In this document: positions 1-13,022 of the stretch, piece after piece | Numbering within the stretch: position 1 is the stretch's first letter | Layout of the letters: each line of letters starts with the position of its first letter | Assembly: GCA_947172415.1 (NCBI GenBank) | Contig: OX359202.1 | Coordinates: 2,110,501-2,174,500 of the forward strand | Source of the DNA: Chondrosia reniformis | Taxonomy: Eukaryota; Porifera; Demospongiae; Chondrillida; Chondrillidae | Reading direction: 5' to 3' | Length of the DNA: 64,000 nucleotides | Notes under the pieces: generated by a model | The model's database searches: none | Told to the model about the DNA's origin: nothing | Seen by the model: only the letters and a program-made list of their open reading frames with translations | Program-made: the position numbers and the translations under genes

Positions 1-2542
1 TTTTTATAATTTTTGTGGCCATATACGTACGTATACATAAATTCGTAACTACTGCAATATAATTATATGCATAATCTGTGTCAAAATGGATATCTATATA
101 TATAAAGTAATTCTCTCTAATATTATGTAATTAAATAAACAATCATTTATCCAATGAATAAACATAACTGCATGCTAATGAGACATATATAAGTTTCAAG
201 AGCACAATATATACGTATATAGCACTGAGTCATCAATTAGCATATATACTTTGAAAATTACACTGCATATGGCATTTAAAATAATCATTGTATATAATTA
301 TATGTACGTATATAAAATGAGAAGAGGCAATCATTTAAACAGTGAGGACCTTTCCATAAAGTACGTGCATTACATCACAAATTGGTATTAAAATCCAAGT
401 TTCTCAAGCCACTCTCTGACTTTCGATGTATGATTGCCATGCAAAATTATTGATCCAGTTAACTCATCAATTCGAGTTAGTAGTTTGGGATCATTCATAT
501 GAAGTCGCAACATCTTCTCCATTGTCTATATTTAAAAAGGATAATTTAAGCACAAAACATAAATTGTGTATATTATATAGAGTTTACCTGGATGTAGAAA
601 TATACGTATCATATATATCTATAATCATCAGGCTAATGGAAAACTACTTCCTGATAGGAATTAAGTCCTATAGGATTAGATCATTTAATGAAGACAGCTG
701 TGTTTTAGGTATTACGCATTAACCAAGCATAGGGCACATATCAATACCACAATCAGTTAAATAATGGAATCAACTAGTTAATGTGCCAGAGTAATTATAG
801 TCAATGGTGCTTCAAAGAAACTTGTTACTTGTGGAAGAAACTGAATCATTATGGCAAATACGTATATGATTGTTTTATAGTACGTATATGAAAAATCTAA
901 GATACCATTTTCCTATGCCTATTCTGTAAAAGAGCCCTGCATATGTACAGAACATATCTTATATAGGCTTAATTTTCCTGTAAACATTTCATTCTCCTAA
1001 CCTGTATGGGCACAGAGTTATAGGTCTTGTTAAAGCTACGTAAAAATAGGACATGTTGGATTTTCACTCTCACACTTGGGTAAACTGCTAAATACAATTA
1101 GTATATAACAACATCAACTACCACTATATAAGCTACAGTGCATTACAACAAACCATCATATCTCCATTAACATTTTTGATTCTTGTTAATATTTGCGTAC
1201 GTCCACTCTTGTAGTCGGTGTATACCGGTAATTTGCCATATTTAGATCTTTTAACAAAAAATGGAACTCCAATACAAACAGCTGCAGATATTATAAAAGG
1301 TTAGTCAAAGAGTGTAGTGTAGATCAGATAAACTATCCTTTTACGGCCATTAAACCACAGCATTCTCTATTGAATATTTATTACAATATTTAATGAGCTA
1401 AGATAAAAAGGAAAGGCAACAGTTGCAGCCTTGAAAAATCTCACTAAGTGTAACTACCTCTACCACAGCTCTGTCACTGTACTACCTCTACCACTGCACT
1501 CATTTCCTCTAAAATGCCCTTTTCAATGTTTAGTTTGCTAGTATTACCTAGTTATAACATTATCAGTATATATTTATATGAACAACATGTACAGTCATCA
1601 CTTAAACATTTTAGTAAATGGAAAGAAAACTGTAGACAATTCAGACTGGTCGACCTTTATAATATTATTCTATCTGTTCATCTTTGAGCGTCTAAAGACG
1701 ACACTGAAGAAGACCCTCAGGGTCGAAACGTTTGACGATCAGAAAAAAATCGCCTACTGCGTCTCTAGACGCTCAAAAGATGAAAGATTAATCTATCTTT
1801 GTTACTAACTTCCTTCAGTTGGACAGCTGTCTTTGGTTCCATCGCTAGCAAAGGAAACGATCAAAGAGGACCTCTAAAACAAATAACACCGTAGGCTGAT
1901 TAAAAGTGCAATAAATAAATATGTCTTAATGTACTCTTCTTTTACTATGCACCTACCGTAGACCGAGGCCAAGAATTAGCTAAGAATTGAGCTCTAAAAG
2001 TAGCCCTCATAAGCGCCATTTGCAATTTTTATCATGTGCAGCAAGGTAATCATAACACAAGTATTTTTATTATCTTAGCTATTGAGATATGCAAGGCATG
2101 TACGCGCATTGTTGGACAAATATATCTTAAGCAATGGGGCCAGTTAAGAATTCAAGAATATACATGTAGCTATATAATTGCTTGCGTCATGTACGTCAAC
2201 ACGCATCCCTTTGTGCTCAGTTTATAAGTATTTACATATAATTTCAGCATCTTAATATTGTTATGTAATTATCTGTCGAGATCAATATAATTAGGTTTCA
2301 AATTTGATGATCTCCAACCTCCTGTGTAAAGTGTTATATAGACTATATAGATAGCACTGTCAATCCAATCATTGGAATTGATCATGGAAAAGTAATGAGG
2401 CTTACAATGAGAATTCTTTCCATTGTTAAAAGTTGGGTATATTAAACGTTCATTTATAATATATAGCACTCTACATTAGCCTAAATATATGACAGTATAG
2501 AGTATATCAGTTACAGAGATTTAAGGATAATATATACTATCA
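1..2542. other. Gene-poor AT-rich region
   Basis: No coding sequence could be recognised on either strand. The open frames here are short and have no splice-linked continuation or family resemblance. The stretch is rich in TATA and TACGTA palindromes. The only structured element noticed is the hairpin at 1677-1784, listed separately. Confidence 0.6.
1677..1784 (+). ncRNA. Hammerhead-ribozyme-like hairpin
   Basis: Two arms, 1677-1700 and 1760-1784, are nearly perfect reverse complements (one bulge, one mismatch) and would form a stem I of about 24 bp. At the tip sits a hammerhead-like core: CTGAAGA (1704-1710, fits CUGANGA), a 5-bp stem II GACCC/GGGTC with loop TCA (1712-1724), GAAA (1725-1728), then a short stem III CGT/ACG (1729-1737) and TC. 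Two departures from a canonical ribozyme are visible: an extra A before stem II, and an A at 1738 where the cleavage-site triplet should start. Type I hammerheads are known from Penelope-like retroelements, so this may be a decayed element terminus. Activity is not implied. Confidence 0.45.
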
Positions 2543-3397
2543 TTATTTTAAAATTAAGTGTACATTATATATAACCAGAACATGTCTAGTGTTCATGTAT
2601 AATTGATACATAACTCTGTGTAAAGTATATAACATGGGTCTAGTGTTCGTGTATAATTGACACACAACTCTGTGTAAAGTATATAACATGTGTCTAGTGT
2701 TCGTGTATAATTGACACACAACTCTGTGTAAAGTAGATAACAATCTACTGATAGTCATCAAATGATGGAAATAAGGGCTGAGCTCCTCTGGCAACGGGAC
2801 AGTCATCACCATCCCCTGCTTCACGGCACTGGCTATCAAAGCTGCATATACAGAGAGAGACATGTATATGAATATATGTAATAGTTATAGCCCAGGGGCG
2901 AGGACTGTAGCAGAAACAAAACATGAGGCCTCAACTCCACCTCGGTCTAGTAATTATATTTGTCAGAAGTCTGAGGCAATGCACTATAACTGATTTATAC
3001 CCCATTGCCTTGATATTTGACAGCCTGGGATTGAAATGGCTATAAAAGGCAAAGGATTTCAAAAATTTGCTTCAGGGACTAAAGAAACTGCTGATAACTA
3101 AGAAAACAAATCAATAAGATTTACTTCACTTCCTGTGTTAACTTATTAACTTTCACGCTGTATATCCTATTAATCAGTAATTTACGCTGTAAACAGTAGA
3201 TAATACCCTCCTCGTTATGTGGACTATATGCAATATGTTGACAAAGACCTATGGATTGAAACATTCTATCTTCTTGTTGTTGCTCAATAACTTTACTAAC
3301 TCATTATGATCGCAACAAAAGCTCCCTATTTCATATAGTATAGTCAATTACAACTCACTGAGAAAGCCAGAAAGCATATCTGCAGAACCAAGGTTGG
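2543..3397 (-). other. Possible 3' exons of the Calx-beta gene, unresolved
   Basis: The last well supported exon of the Calx-beta gene ends at 3769 in phase 1. Downstream, 3397-3359 is a 39-nt stretch between AAAG and GTGAGT that keeps frame (reads ANLGSADMLSGFL). An acceptor TATGCAG precedes 2841. From 2841 one frame runs through the tandem repeat to 2543. Another frame gives a compact acidic tail ending at a TAG near 2749. Which frame is used depends on an intron phase that cannot be settled by eye, so the true stop is unknown. Confidence 0.3.
2584..2742. repeat. 54-bp tandem repeat, about 3 copies
   Basis: Units beginning GTCTAGTGTTC start at 2584, 2638 and 2692, giving a period of 54 bp with few differences. 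Because 54 is a multiple of three, a minus-strand frame stays open through the array and into 2841. It could therefore lie in the 3' end of the upstream Calx-beta gene or simply be a minisatellite in non-coding DNA. Confidence 0.8.
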
Positions 3398-3768
3398 CTT
3401 TGGAGACAGTCAGACAAAGTATTCAACCACTCTATATACACAAAATATTATATGGTATATATATTATATATTACATGTAATAGTTACATAGACCAGAGGT
3501 GAGGACTACGTATATAGCTGAAATATACGTATTACTAATAAGAAGCCCAGGGGAAGTAAATATATTTGGGTGAAAGAGTCCGAGGATAATTATTTTATGC
3601 CATGGCATTAGTTTGGGCAGCCCTGGATCGATATGGCTTATAAAGAGAAGAAATGTGTAATATCTGCTTTAGTGACTAAAGAAACAAATTAATTAGGGTC
3701 TTCATCATGTCCTATCTGCATGTATCATAAAAATATATGTACGTATACTACTTAAAAAAGAGACTCAC

Positions 3769-6700
3769 CATCATCTAGAATGACTACAGGTGCTACAGTC
3801 TTTGCACCTTTTGCAACAGTAATTTCATTATCAGCTACTTGTGTTATTCTACATTTAAAGCTTTCAGGTCCTTCTAAAGAGTCATCAAGTAATATTGGTA
3901 TGATTTTTTGCACTGACTGAGATCCTCGAGGCTCAAACGTTACATGTTGCTCAACTCCTATGAAGTCTTCATCTTCTATATGTATTTAAACATAAATAAC
4001 TATTATTTCTTCTATATATAACAAGACAAGTACTACTGTAACACATGTTTCCATATATATACGTATCACATGATCAAATCTCAGGTGTAATATGGCATGA
4101 AACCTATTTGAAACTTCTTGAACAGCCAGGTTTCAAAGTATGTGCTAATAGATTAATTTCATGCAAGGGTTTCAAGGTTTTCACAGCCCCTTTCCGAGTT
4201 TATAAATGCTTTCATAACTTCTGAAACCTGTGTAAGGAGTTTCGAATAGGGTTCATGCCCTCTGAAACCTGAGATTTGATCCTGTGTATGTACGTACATG
4301 TATGCACTAATTTTTACCTTGATACAGTCACTATAGATGTATATAAAATTGTTATGTATGTATATACAATATGTATTCCTATGTATAATAATGAAAGCTA
4401 TATAGGTTGAAAATCACTAACCTGTGGCAGATATTCCTTGACAAGATAGAGAAACAGTGAATTGATAGTCAAAGCTCCCATCAGCCACTATAGTAATTGG
4501 TATACTTGTAAGTGACTCCCTAACGGTGTAGCAATCTTCTCCAATGCTGACTAACACTCCTTTAAAAATAGTTGAACAACTGGTTATATAATTAGTTGAC
4601 AATTTACGTATGTATGTAAGCTATAAACTTACTATCATCATCTAGTACTACTACTTCTGCCTTGTTTGGATAGCCTACTTTTATTCCAGCTACTTCACTT
4701 GATTCAGAAACTTGTAGAAGAAGGTCAAACTTTTCTAAAGCTTCTGTTACATTATCATCAATGATAGGTATCTTAATAAAGGCTTCATTGGTTCCCATCT
4801 TGAAGACTGCTGTAAAACTGTGACGTTTAAAGTCAGTATTTTCTATGTATAGAATCAAGAAAGACATGTTCATGATTGTCATATCTAGCTGTAGCTACCT
4901 GCATGCACAGGCTGCAGAAAGCATAGATGAGTGGTGGTATATTACAATATACGTACAGGTGTGTAAGTATATACCATCTAACATAAAACATGTATATACG
5001 TATGTAATTTAAATATGTATTATAAAGTTTACAATATACGTAAATACACTCACCAATGGCACTTCCGTTATTAGCCAGAACAGTTACAGAAAAATCTGAT
5101 TCAATATCACCCTCAGCAATCAGTCTCACTACTGCATAATCATCCTTGCCTTCCTTCACAATGTAAGAACAAGTGTCAAATCTAACAGAAACTTCTTGTT
5201 CGGCTGGTGCAACTACAACATTTTAAAGAATAATTACACACATGCGATATATAGGTAGACACCTAAGTGATGTTGGGTTTCAGAATCTATGCATGCAAAG
5301 TATATTATGTATATATAAAATTAGCATTTCTTTATATGTACAAACGTAATATTATTAGCAAATCAAGGTTAAAAGTAGATTGCTACCATTAACTAACTTT
5401 CATTATCAAAGATGCGTACAACAGCTTCATCATCATCCCCAACAGTTACTCCTTTGTTGAAAAATTCATTTGGTACGGTAATTGTTGCAAAGAAAGTTTC
5501 AGGATTCAAATCTCCTTCATAAAGTAGGTCATCGAATATGGGAATATCAACCTGCGCAACATCAGAACCAGCCACAAAGGTGACCGTATATGTTCCTCCT
5601 TCATAGTCAAGGTCATCTATATACAGATATTTATGTGCATAAATGAAATTTTAAGGTTTAGTGTAATGTGTAATATAATTATAATTTTTATGTCATCCTG
5701 AAGCAGATCGATCAGGAAAAAAGCGATTCATGTGTACATTATTCATCTGTTAGATGCATTCCATTCAGGAAGCTAACCTTGAGCAGTGCCATCACGAGTT
5801 CCAACTTGAACTGAATAATTAAATGAGGCAATCCTGTTTGCTACCAATTTCAGTGTGACCTTTCCAGCAGTTTCATTGACAGCATAGGAGGTGGGATTGA
5901 ATTGTACCTCCAGAGAGTCATTGTCTATGATATCGACAATAGCCCTATTATTCTCTCCTTCTTGTACTCCAATGACAGTAGAGGGTACTCTCAAGTTAGC
6001 AAAGAAATTTTCTCTGTTTTCAGCTATATCATCATTAAATTTGCCCACTGGAATTCTAACTTGTGCTGTGGTACTACCAGCTAGAAATGTGGCGGTATAT
6101 TCACCAGACTGGTAATCCAAACCACCTACGTATATAATAGAGAATTTACAGGGGTATAATATATACGTACTTAAACATGTACAATTTTACTTGCCCCCTT
6201 ACTTACTTATATTTATACTTATATATATAACGAAACAGACCATACTCATACTTATACATTATACGTACTTAAAAGTATAACGAAACAGACTATGCTATCA
6301 CAATGTATAAATTTAATAATTTGCTGTAGGTTTATATTCTGCAATAACCATTTTTTAAATCTTCACACAATTAATGGTTAAGCTGATAATGCACTTGCCT
6401 GTGGCTGCTCCATTTTCAGTGGCCACTATGACAGTGTAGTCAGACTCAGCAGCTATATTGGACACTAACATCAACACTGCCTCGGCCGTGTCCTCGTTAA
6501 CTTCATACATGGTTGGATCAAATTCAACAACTACAACATCATTATCAATTATTGTAATATCTGCTTTAACATCTGGCCCAGGCATTACACCTAAATTTGC
6601 AGCCTTCATTGGAATCACTAAATTAGCAAAAAATCTTTCATTGCCTTCTGCAATACTATCATCAAAGACTCCAACTGGAATGCTAACAGTTGCAGTAGTG

Positions 6701-9700
6701 CTACCAGCAGTAAAAACAACCTGATATTCTCCGCCACCAAAGTCAAAGCCATCTGGAGAATTTATATACATCATGCACATAAACTACAGTCACCTCTAAC
6801 ATAAAAAACACAAGTCTAGAGCACATAAACAAACAAACCTTCAGCTGAATCATCCTCTGTTTTCACAATAACTGTGTAGTCTACACTGGCGGGTATACTT
6901 GAAACTAACATGAGTACAGCAAATTCTGTGTTCTCCTTAACTCTGTAAGATGTGGGATCGAACCAAACTGAGAGTTCACCATTGTCTACTATCTCTACTG
7001 TAGCTTCATCTTCAGAGCCAACTATGATGGCCTTGGACACAGTAGATGGAATGGAAAGGTGGCATAAAAATGTTTCATTGACTTCCACTAGAGTATCATT
7101 GATAATAGGCACTTTGAGAGTTGCAATTTTGTCTCCAGGCTGAAAAGTAACTTGGTATACCCCACCTGAGTAATCACTTCCATCTAAAAGAATATGTATG
7201 AAGAGGAAATCACCAAAGAAGCAGTTGCTGAGATATAAGCCTCAATCAGTTATTTTTAGTCAGCAACTGAGCTACAATTGCCACAGTAATATATATACTC
7301 AATACATGCCTTTTGAAATGTCATCACAAAGTATATATTAATAATTTAAGCTTATCTCCATTATTCATATTATTATAATTAGTGATTCCTCTATATATAT
7401 TCATCAGACAAGCTAACAATCTGTGACATGTATGTGCATGTATCTAAAACCTTACCAGTAGCAGTTCCATCAGCAGTTGTCACTGTAACATTATATGGGA
7501 ATCTGGCAGTTGAGTTTGCTACAAGTCTCAGTATTGCAAAGCCTGCATCTTCTGACACAATATAATCAGTCGGAGCAAACTGAACTTCAATACCTAAATT
7601 GGATATACTGCAGGTAAAGCAGTGTTCAGCTAAGTGATTATGTATATACTGTAATTATAAGGAATAAATCAAACACAAGATCTACAATTAGGAACATATA
7701 TCGTTTTTGATGTAAAATCATACATTTTGACTTTTTGAACATCTAAGACTTAATTCGGTAAATTGTTTGTCAAATTAACATATACATAGCGAGTACAAGA
7801 CTTCTAACAAAGGACCACATTTCAGGTTTTATATGACATAAACCTACTAAAAGCCTTTTGAACTGTCAGGTTTCAAAGATAAGGAGGTATAAACTCGGAA
7901 ACGTAAATTGAATCCTATGAAATTATCCTTTAGTGCATACTTGAGTACCCTTTGAAACTGGAGAGTTCCCATCTCAAACAGGTTTCATGGTATAAATAAG
8001 ATGAGATTTGGTCCTACCGTATACTGTCTAGGTCCAGGTTTCACACTATGTTTTATTTATATATACGTACGTGTTGCTAAATTTGAGGTTGAGAATGTGA
8101 CACTAACTGAAGCATCCACTGACTCCCTAACTCAGATAATGAAGATAAATTTGTAAGTTTGCAGTAAAACTTCAACAGTAAACATGTCCCTTTGTATATT
8201 TACATACATACATTTTTCGAGCTCAAACTAAATCTTTGATAATTGAAATTACTAATTTACAATATTCCATTGGTATACATGCATTTTTTGTTATACGTAC
8301 ATGTAAAGCCTTAAGTATAGGGATTAGACATAGAAAATTTGTATATGCCAAGGGAAGGAGGGAGAAAGAGAAAAACTGATGAAGAAGAACTAAAAGCGTA
8401 CTGTATATTATTTATAACACAGAAAATACATGACCTGCATCCACAATGAATGCTAATGTTCTCAAACTGAAGTACATATGATTTCATTGCACTTGCCCTT
8501 CATTTCTTCAATGAATATAGTTGCCTTATTTGGATCTATAACTCCTCCAGGTGATCCAGGTGCCAAAGAGAGGTGCGCATAGAGATGTTCTGTATTCTCA
8601 AATATTGCATCATCTTCAATAGGTATGTCAACATATTGGATGTCTGACCCTCCAGAGGTAAATACTACTTCTAAAGTAGAACTTGAGTAATCTTCGTCGG
8701 CTATCGCAGGACCTAATATTGATAATATCAATATATATACACTTTTGTATTTGAGAGTCTGTATGTGCTTGCAATTGGTCAAATATATATGCTCAAGAAA
8801 GGGAGAACACTGATAACATACCTGCTCCTCTGACAATCCCACTTCCGTCTTTGGGAGTTACCCTCAAGGTTATATCATTAGTCACTGTGCCTGAAACTTT
8901 GACAACACCTATTCTGACAAATCCGTCAGTTTCATTTACAAAATACGTCTCCTTCTCAAAAGAAAAGGTAGGGGGTTCTGTAGAATAGATGTACGTATAT
9001 ATACATTAAAACAGAATAATTAAAAAAAAACATTGATGTCAAGCTTGCGACTGTATATGGATAGGGAGTAAAATATTTAGAGTAATCTATACTTGCACTT
9101 ACGTATCATCAACCATATCTTATGTGACCGATATCTTATATAAAACTGATATGATTATTCTTTCACTAACCATCAGTTACTGTTACTATTGTGATAGTGG
9201 TAGTTATTTCACTGTCACATTCACAAACTCCTTCTGGAAGATTAAGCCTGATTCTAAACATAGAACTAGGGGCTTCAGTTAAACTACATTCTGTAGTTCT
9301 TTCTCCTTCATCAAAACAACATTCACCAGCTAGATCCGGTACTACATGTATGTTTGAAAGTATTGTTCATTTCATATATGTATTTGATATTCTTGTCAAC
9401 ATATAGATGTGTAAATGTCTACTGCAATAATATTTACCATTATTAATCAGATCTTCAACCAGATAGTTCACACAAGCTGCATCAGGAACACCTGTTCTGG
9501 TGATAAAAAATCGAACTGGATCACTTTGAGGCTGTCGATATTCGAGCTCTTCATCCTTCAGACAATAGATTGGTACTACAGAACAGAATACAGGCTCAGT
9601 GTAATAACTCTGTAAGTATTAAAATGTATGGTTCTTATACGTACTGTATAAGGGTCAAGCACCCAGTCAACAAAAGATTTACTGAATTGCATCTTAAATG

Positions 9701-11947
9701 CTCAAAGACAAAGGATGAAAGATAAGTTTGACACAGTTAGAAGAAATCTTTATTCTATTATACATGTATATACAGTATATATACTCTATACATGCAAACA
9801 TACCAGCGATTGAATCTAAATTCATTCCAGCGATATAACCATATGTGTTTTCTCTCTCTTCAGCATGCACAATTGCTACAAACTTTGCATTGGCATTGGT
9901 ATGGTATAGTTTATGAGAACCATTAACTGCTGGTGAACGATAGTGAGCACCATATCCACATATCTCACCATCCATACATTTTATGGGTATGAATGAAGTA
10001 GTTATGGCTGTTTTGTCAAAATAAAACTCAGATAGATCATATCCAGTTGGAACCATTATGTTAAAAAATGGCTGAAACTCAACACTGAAATCTCTTGTAT
10101 CCCTTATTGAACTTTGATAAAGGGGGAAAACAAAGTTGTTTGAAAATTGTCCCACTGGTGGTATCATTATCATAAAAGGATCACTTAGTGTGTATTCATC
10201 ATAACTGTGCCCAAGGTTGAATTGTACTACCAAGGTAGGACGAGTACATTGAAGACAGCAGAAATACCCAGATAAAATGTAGACGTCTTTATAGACTCCA
10301 GAACTTGCAAAAGTTAATGTATTCTTTAAAACAATCTCACCACTTTGATTGTTACATGTCAAATTGCAAAGTGAATTTGGTTGACTTGATAGAATACGAT
10401 ATCTATTTGCTCTCCTATTCCGTATTGGCACAAGGAAGAACTTGAAGCCCCATGTTTGAGAGGGTGGAATCTGCTCCACTAAGTGATCACATGCTGTAGC
10501 ATTAGAGGGCACATTCCCACATTGATGTCCGGAGAAGAAACTCAACGGTTTGTCAGACGAGACATGACTACCAGACAGGTCTTCCTCTGCGGTAAAATGT
10601 ACAGTTTGCCCTTTGTTATAAACCATTGTTCTGGTCCTTCCTTTTCTATTGATAACCCTTGCTCCTTTGAAATGGCCATTCAGATTAACTGAAGGTGTCA
10701 CACTTATCATTGTGTTATCCTCATTAACAACAAATTCGAAAAATCCCACTAAATTGTCTGTGAAAGGTAAATTTGATTTTTCTACTGACACAGAAAAGTA
10801 ATCATACTGATTGTTCTTAGTAACTATTTTAGGAAAGGCCATAAATCCATCTGTGCTAGCATCTTCTTCATTTAAACCTAACACAATTATCTTCTTGTCA
10901 TTAGAAGCCTTAATGGAAATTCCATAGTCATGTGAAACGACTCGGGTTAGATCAATTTCCAGTTCTGCTGGAAGATTGATTTGGACTACTTCTCTACTTC
11001 TAACTGTATAGGTAACATTACTAGAAAGCCTATTTGGACTGTAGGCTACCCAGAATGTAACTGCTTCATTTTCATCAGTAGTTACTTCAATTTTAGGTCC
11101 ATAATTTATTCCTTTGTTATTTCCAAACATGATGAAGAACTCGTTTCCTTTATAATCCATTGCTATGTGTAGAAAAAGTGGAAACTTCACACACAATATA
11201 TGTACGCATGTTGTTAACTAATTTACTTAAACACATGATTGTTGCGTTTAGTAAATTCATATGGATTTGAACAATTTTAAAACATATGTAATCCTGTCCA
11301 TTCTGTGTATTTAATCTCTGCATGTTTCTCCAACTATATTATACCACTAATGCAGACAGCTGAATATACACATATACACATTGGCAAATTTTGATGAGTG
11401 ACAAGTTTTACAGAAAATGCATATATAAAATATAAAATAATAGGTTAATTAAAATAGTGAACTTTCCATAGTAGCTAGATGTGAAACAATGTCCTAATAT
11501 ATATTTTAGACCATTCTCAGCTGATGTGATAAAAAACACAATTACACTTGTTTTTGAGTCTATTATATTTTATTTACATACATAAAAAGAATCCTCTAGG
11601 ATGACAACACAAACTACCACAATATTATTCCTATGTTGGTTGATTTGTCAAATAAAGAAACGAAGCACTGTGTCTCCAAAGTACTTTACACGATAAGGAG
11701 TATATACTGCACATAAAAGGGTGCATGCTAATTCATGTGAATGTGAATTTATATAGTATACATTACCTAAAATTTAGTCATCGCTAACATAAGTGTTTTA
11801 TATATTAGTAATTATAATATATACGTATATAATAGAGTAAGGATTCCTACGTATATGTAATATAGATAATTATATTTACTTACCATTGCTACAAAGGAAT
11901 AGAGTATTCACAGCAAATGCCAATAGGAAAAACAGTCCTTTTTGCAT
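3769..11947 (-). CDS. Secreted IgGFc-binding / Calx-beta repeat protein
   Basis: Exons (minus): 11947-11884, 11162-9804, 9575-9438, 9341-9171, 8977-8822, 8712-8497, 7593-7456, 7183-6839, 6752-6399, 6125-5778, 5616-5398, 5212-5054, 4842-4633, 4559-4422, 3975-3769; about 1,407 codons so far. Exon 1 encodes a hydrophobic signal peptide beginning MQKGLFFLLAFAV. Exon 2 (about residues 22-474) matches the IgGFc-binding N-terminal domain of FCGBP-like proteins, including CDHLVEQIPPSQTWG. A Cys-containing linker follows (exons 3-4, with CECDSEIT). The rest is a run of Calx-beta modules with the usual DY...G...F...G and I...DD...E..E.F pattern. Every intron is phase 1. Introns after exons 6 and 9 have GC donors (GCAAGT). 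No transmembrane segment or VWD domain was found. Known members are extracellular and adhesive or Ca-binding; the ligand here is unknown. The 3' end is unresolved. Confidence 0.88.
4067..4286. mobile_element. MITE in Calx-beta gene intron
   Basis: The ends CACATGATCAAATCTCAGG and CCTGAGATTTGATCCTGTG are imperfect inverted repeats bounding about 220 bp. The interior carries several copies of GGTTTCA or its complement. There is no coding capacity. It lies in the intron between exons 14 and 15 of the Calx-beta gene and resembles the element at 7811-8015. Confidence 0.65.
7811..8015. mobile_element. MITE, second member of the same family
   Basis: The ends AGGACCACATTTCAGG and GATGAGATTTGGTCCT form an imperfect inverted repeat around about 205 bp. 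Internal GGTTTCA-type motifs match the copy at 4067-4286. It is non-coding and sits in the intron between exons 6 and 7 of the Calx-beta gene. The family is unnamed here. Confidence 0.55.
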
Positions 11948-12030
11948 ATTCTCTTTGCAGCGGAAGGTAATTGCTTGCCAAATGCCTAGCTGCTGCTGTG
12001 TGTTGGTTTTCTAAACCTCCAGCATCCTCT

Positions 12031-12037
12031 TATATAA
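12031..12037 (-). promoter_or_regulatory. TATA box of the Calx-beta gene
   Basis: On the minus strand the sequence reads TTTATATAAG, a good TATA box, about 85 bp upstream of the signal-peptide ATG at 11947. That spacing fits a short 5' UTR. The prediction rests only on motif and position. Confidence 0.5.
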
Positions 12038-12890
12038 ACTCAGAAACCATATATGACGTCATCATTGACCAAAGGTCAGTAAACCCAGGAAGTAAGCTAA
12101 GTCTCTTTGATGGAGCATTATGTCAAATACACTTCAAACATACAGCTTTACCAGGTCCTATTTCATCACAAGCTAAGAGTGACAAAACTGAAATTGTTTG
12201 CAGGCTTCACTGCTAAAGTAGGGCTAGCTTTCATGACTGAAAATGATTTCACCTTTTCTGTATGGATGAATATATCTATTGCTTTGAATTCCATCTTCAT
12301 TGGTTAATTAGTCCCAACAAAATTTACTTTAAATTCCTGTATACGTATATACGTACGTATGTACAGGGCTTATGTATATATCCTAAGTACAACTATGATG
12401 AGTCCTAAGGATGGCAAAGGAAGCGTCTGTGGTTCTGTGGTATTGTAAATTTGTTATCTTGGCAGCCACCAATGATTGTCAAATAGGCTACAGTCTCACA
12501 AACAAAATAAATACTTTGGTCACTTGGTTGGTTGCTAGAAAAGGAAGATATTCTTTGTTGATTATCTGCTTTACATGTAATTCTTAAATTAATCAACACA
12601 TTCATTTCTAAACTAAAATGGAAGCTGCCTGATGTATATTTGGTTGCATTACAGTGAGGATGCCCAGATTGGTGTTTACATTCATCTTGAAGATGTGAAT
12701 TTAATGAGATCTAATTGAAGCATATGGTTAAGGTCAGTGGCTGGTTTAATGAGGTGAACACTTATATTGCCTCCAGCTGCATAGTAGGAAGTACATATAA
12801 TAGAAAACACACTATCAACAGATGGTACATATTAAAGTGCATTAAACCAATTTGCAGTGCTTATACTGTAGGAAACCACACTTTGTGCAA

Positions 12891-13022
12891 TGTTAGCCTC
12901 AGACAAATCAGTCTTCTTTCATGCAGCTGTGAAATTTACTCAAAGGTATTATAGAATGTTAGCCTCAGACAAATCAGTCTTCTCTCATGCAGCTGTGAAA
13001 TTTACTCAAAGGTGTTATAGCA
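12891..13022. repeat. 66-bp tandem duplication
   Basis: Two adjacent copies of a unit starting TGTTAGCCTCAGACAAATCA begin at 12891 and 12957 and differ at only a few positions. No gene is involved. Confidence 0.85.

Noticed and set aside
9191-9615. Two plus-strand frames of 71 and 66 codons
   Set aside because: They overlap exons 3 and 4 of the minus-strand Calx-beta gene, which join in frame at good splice sites.
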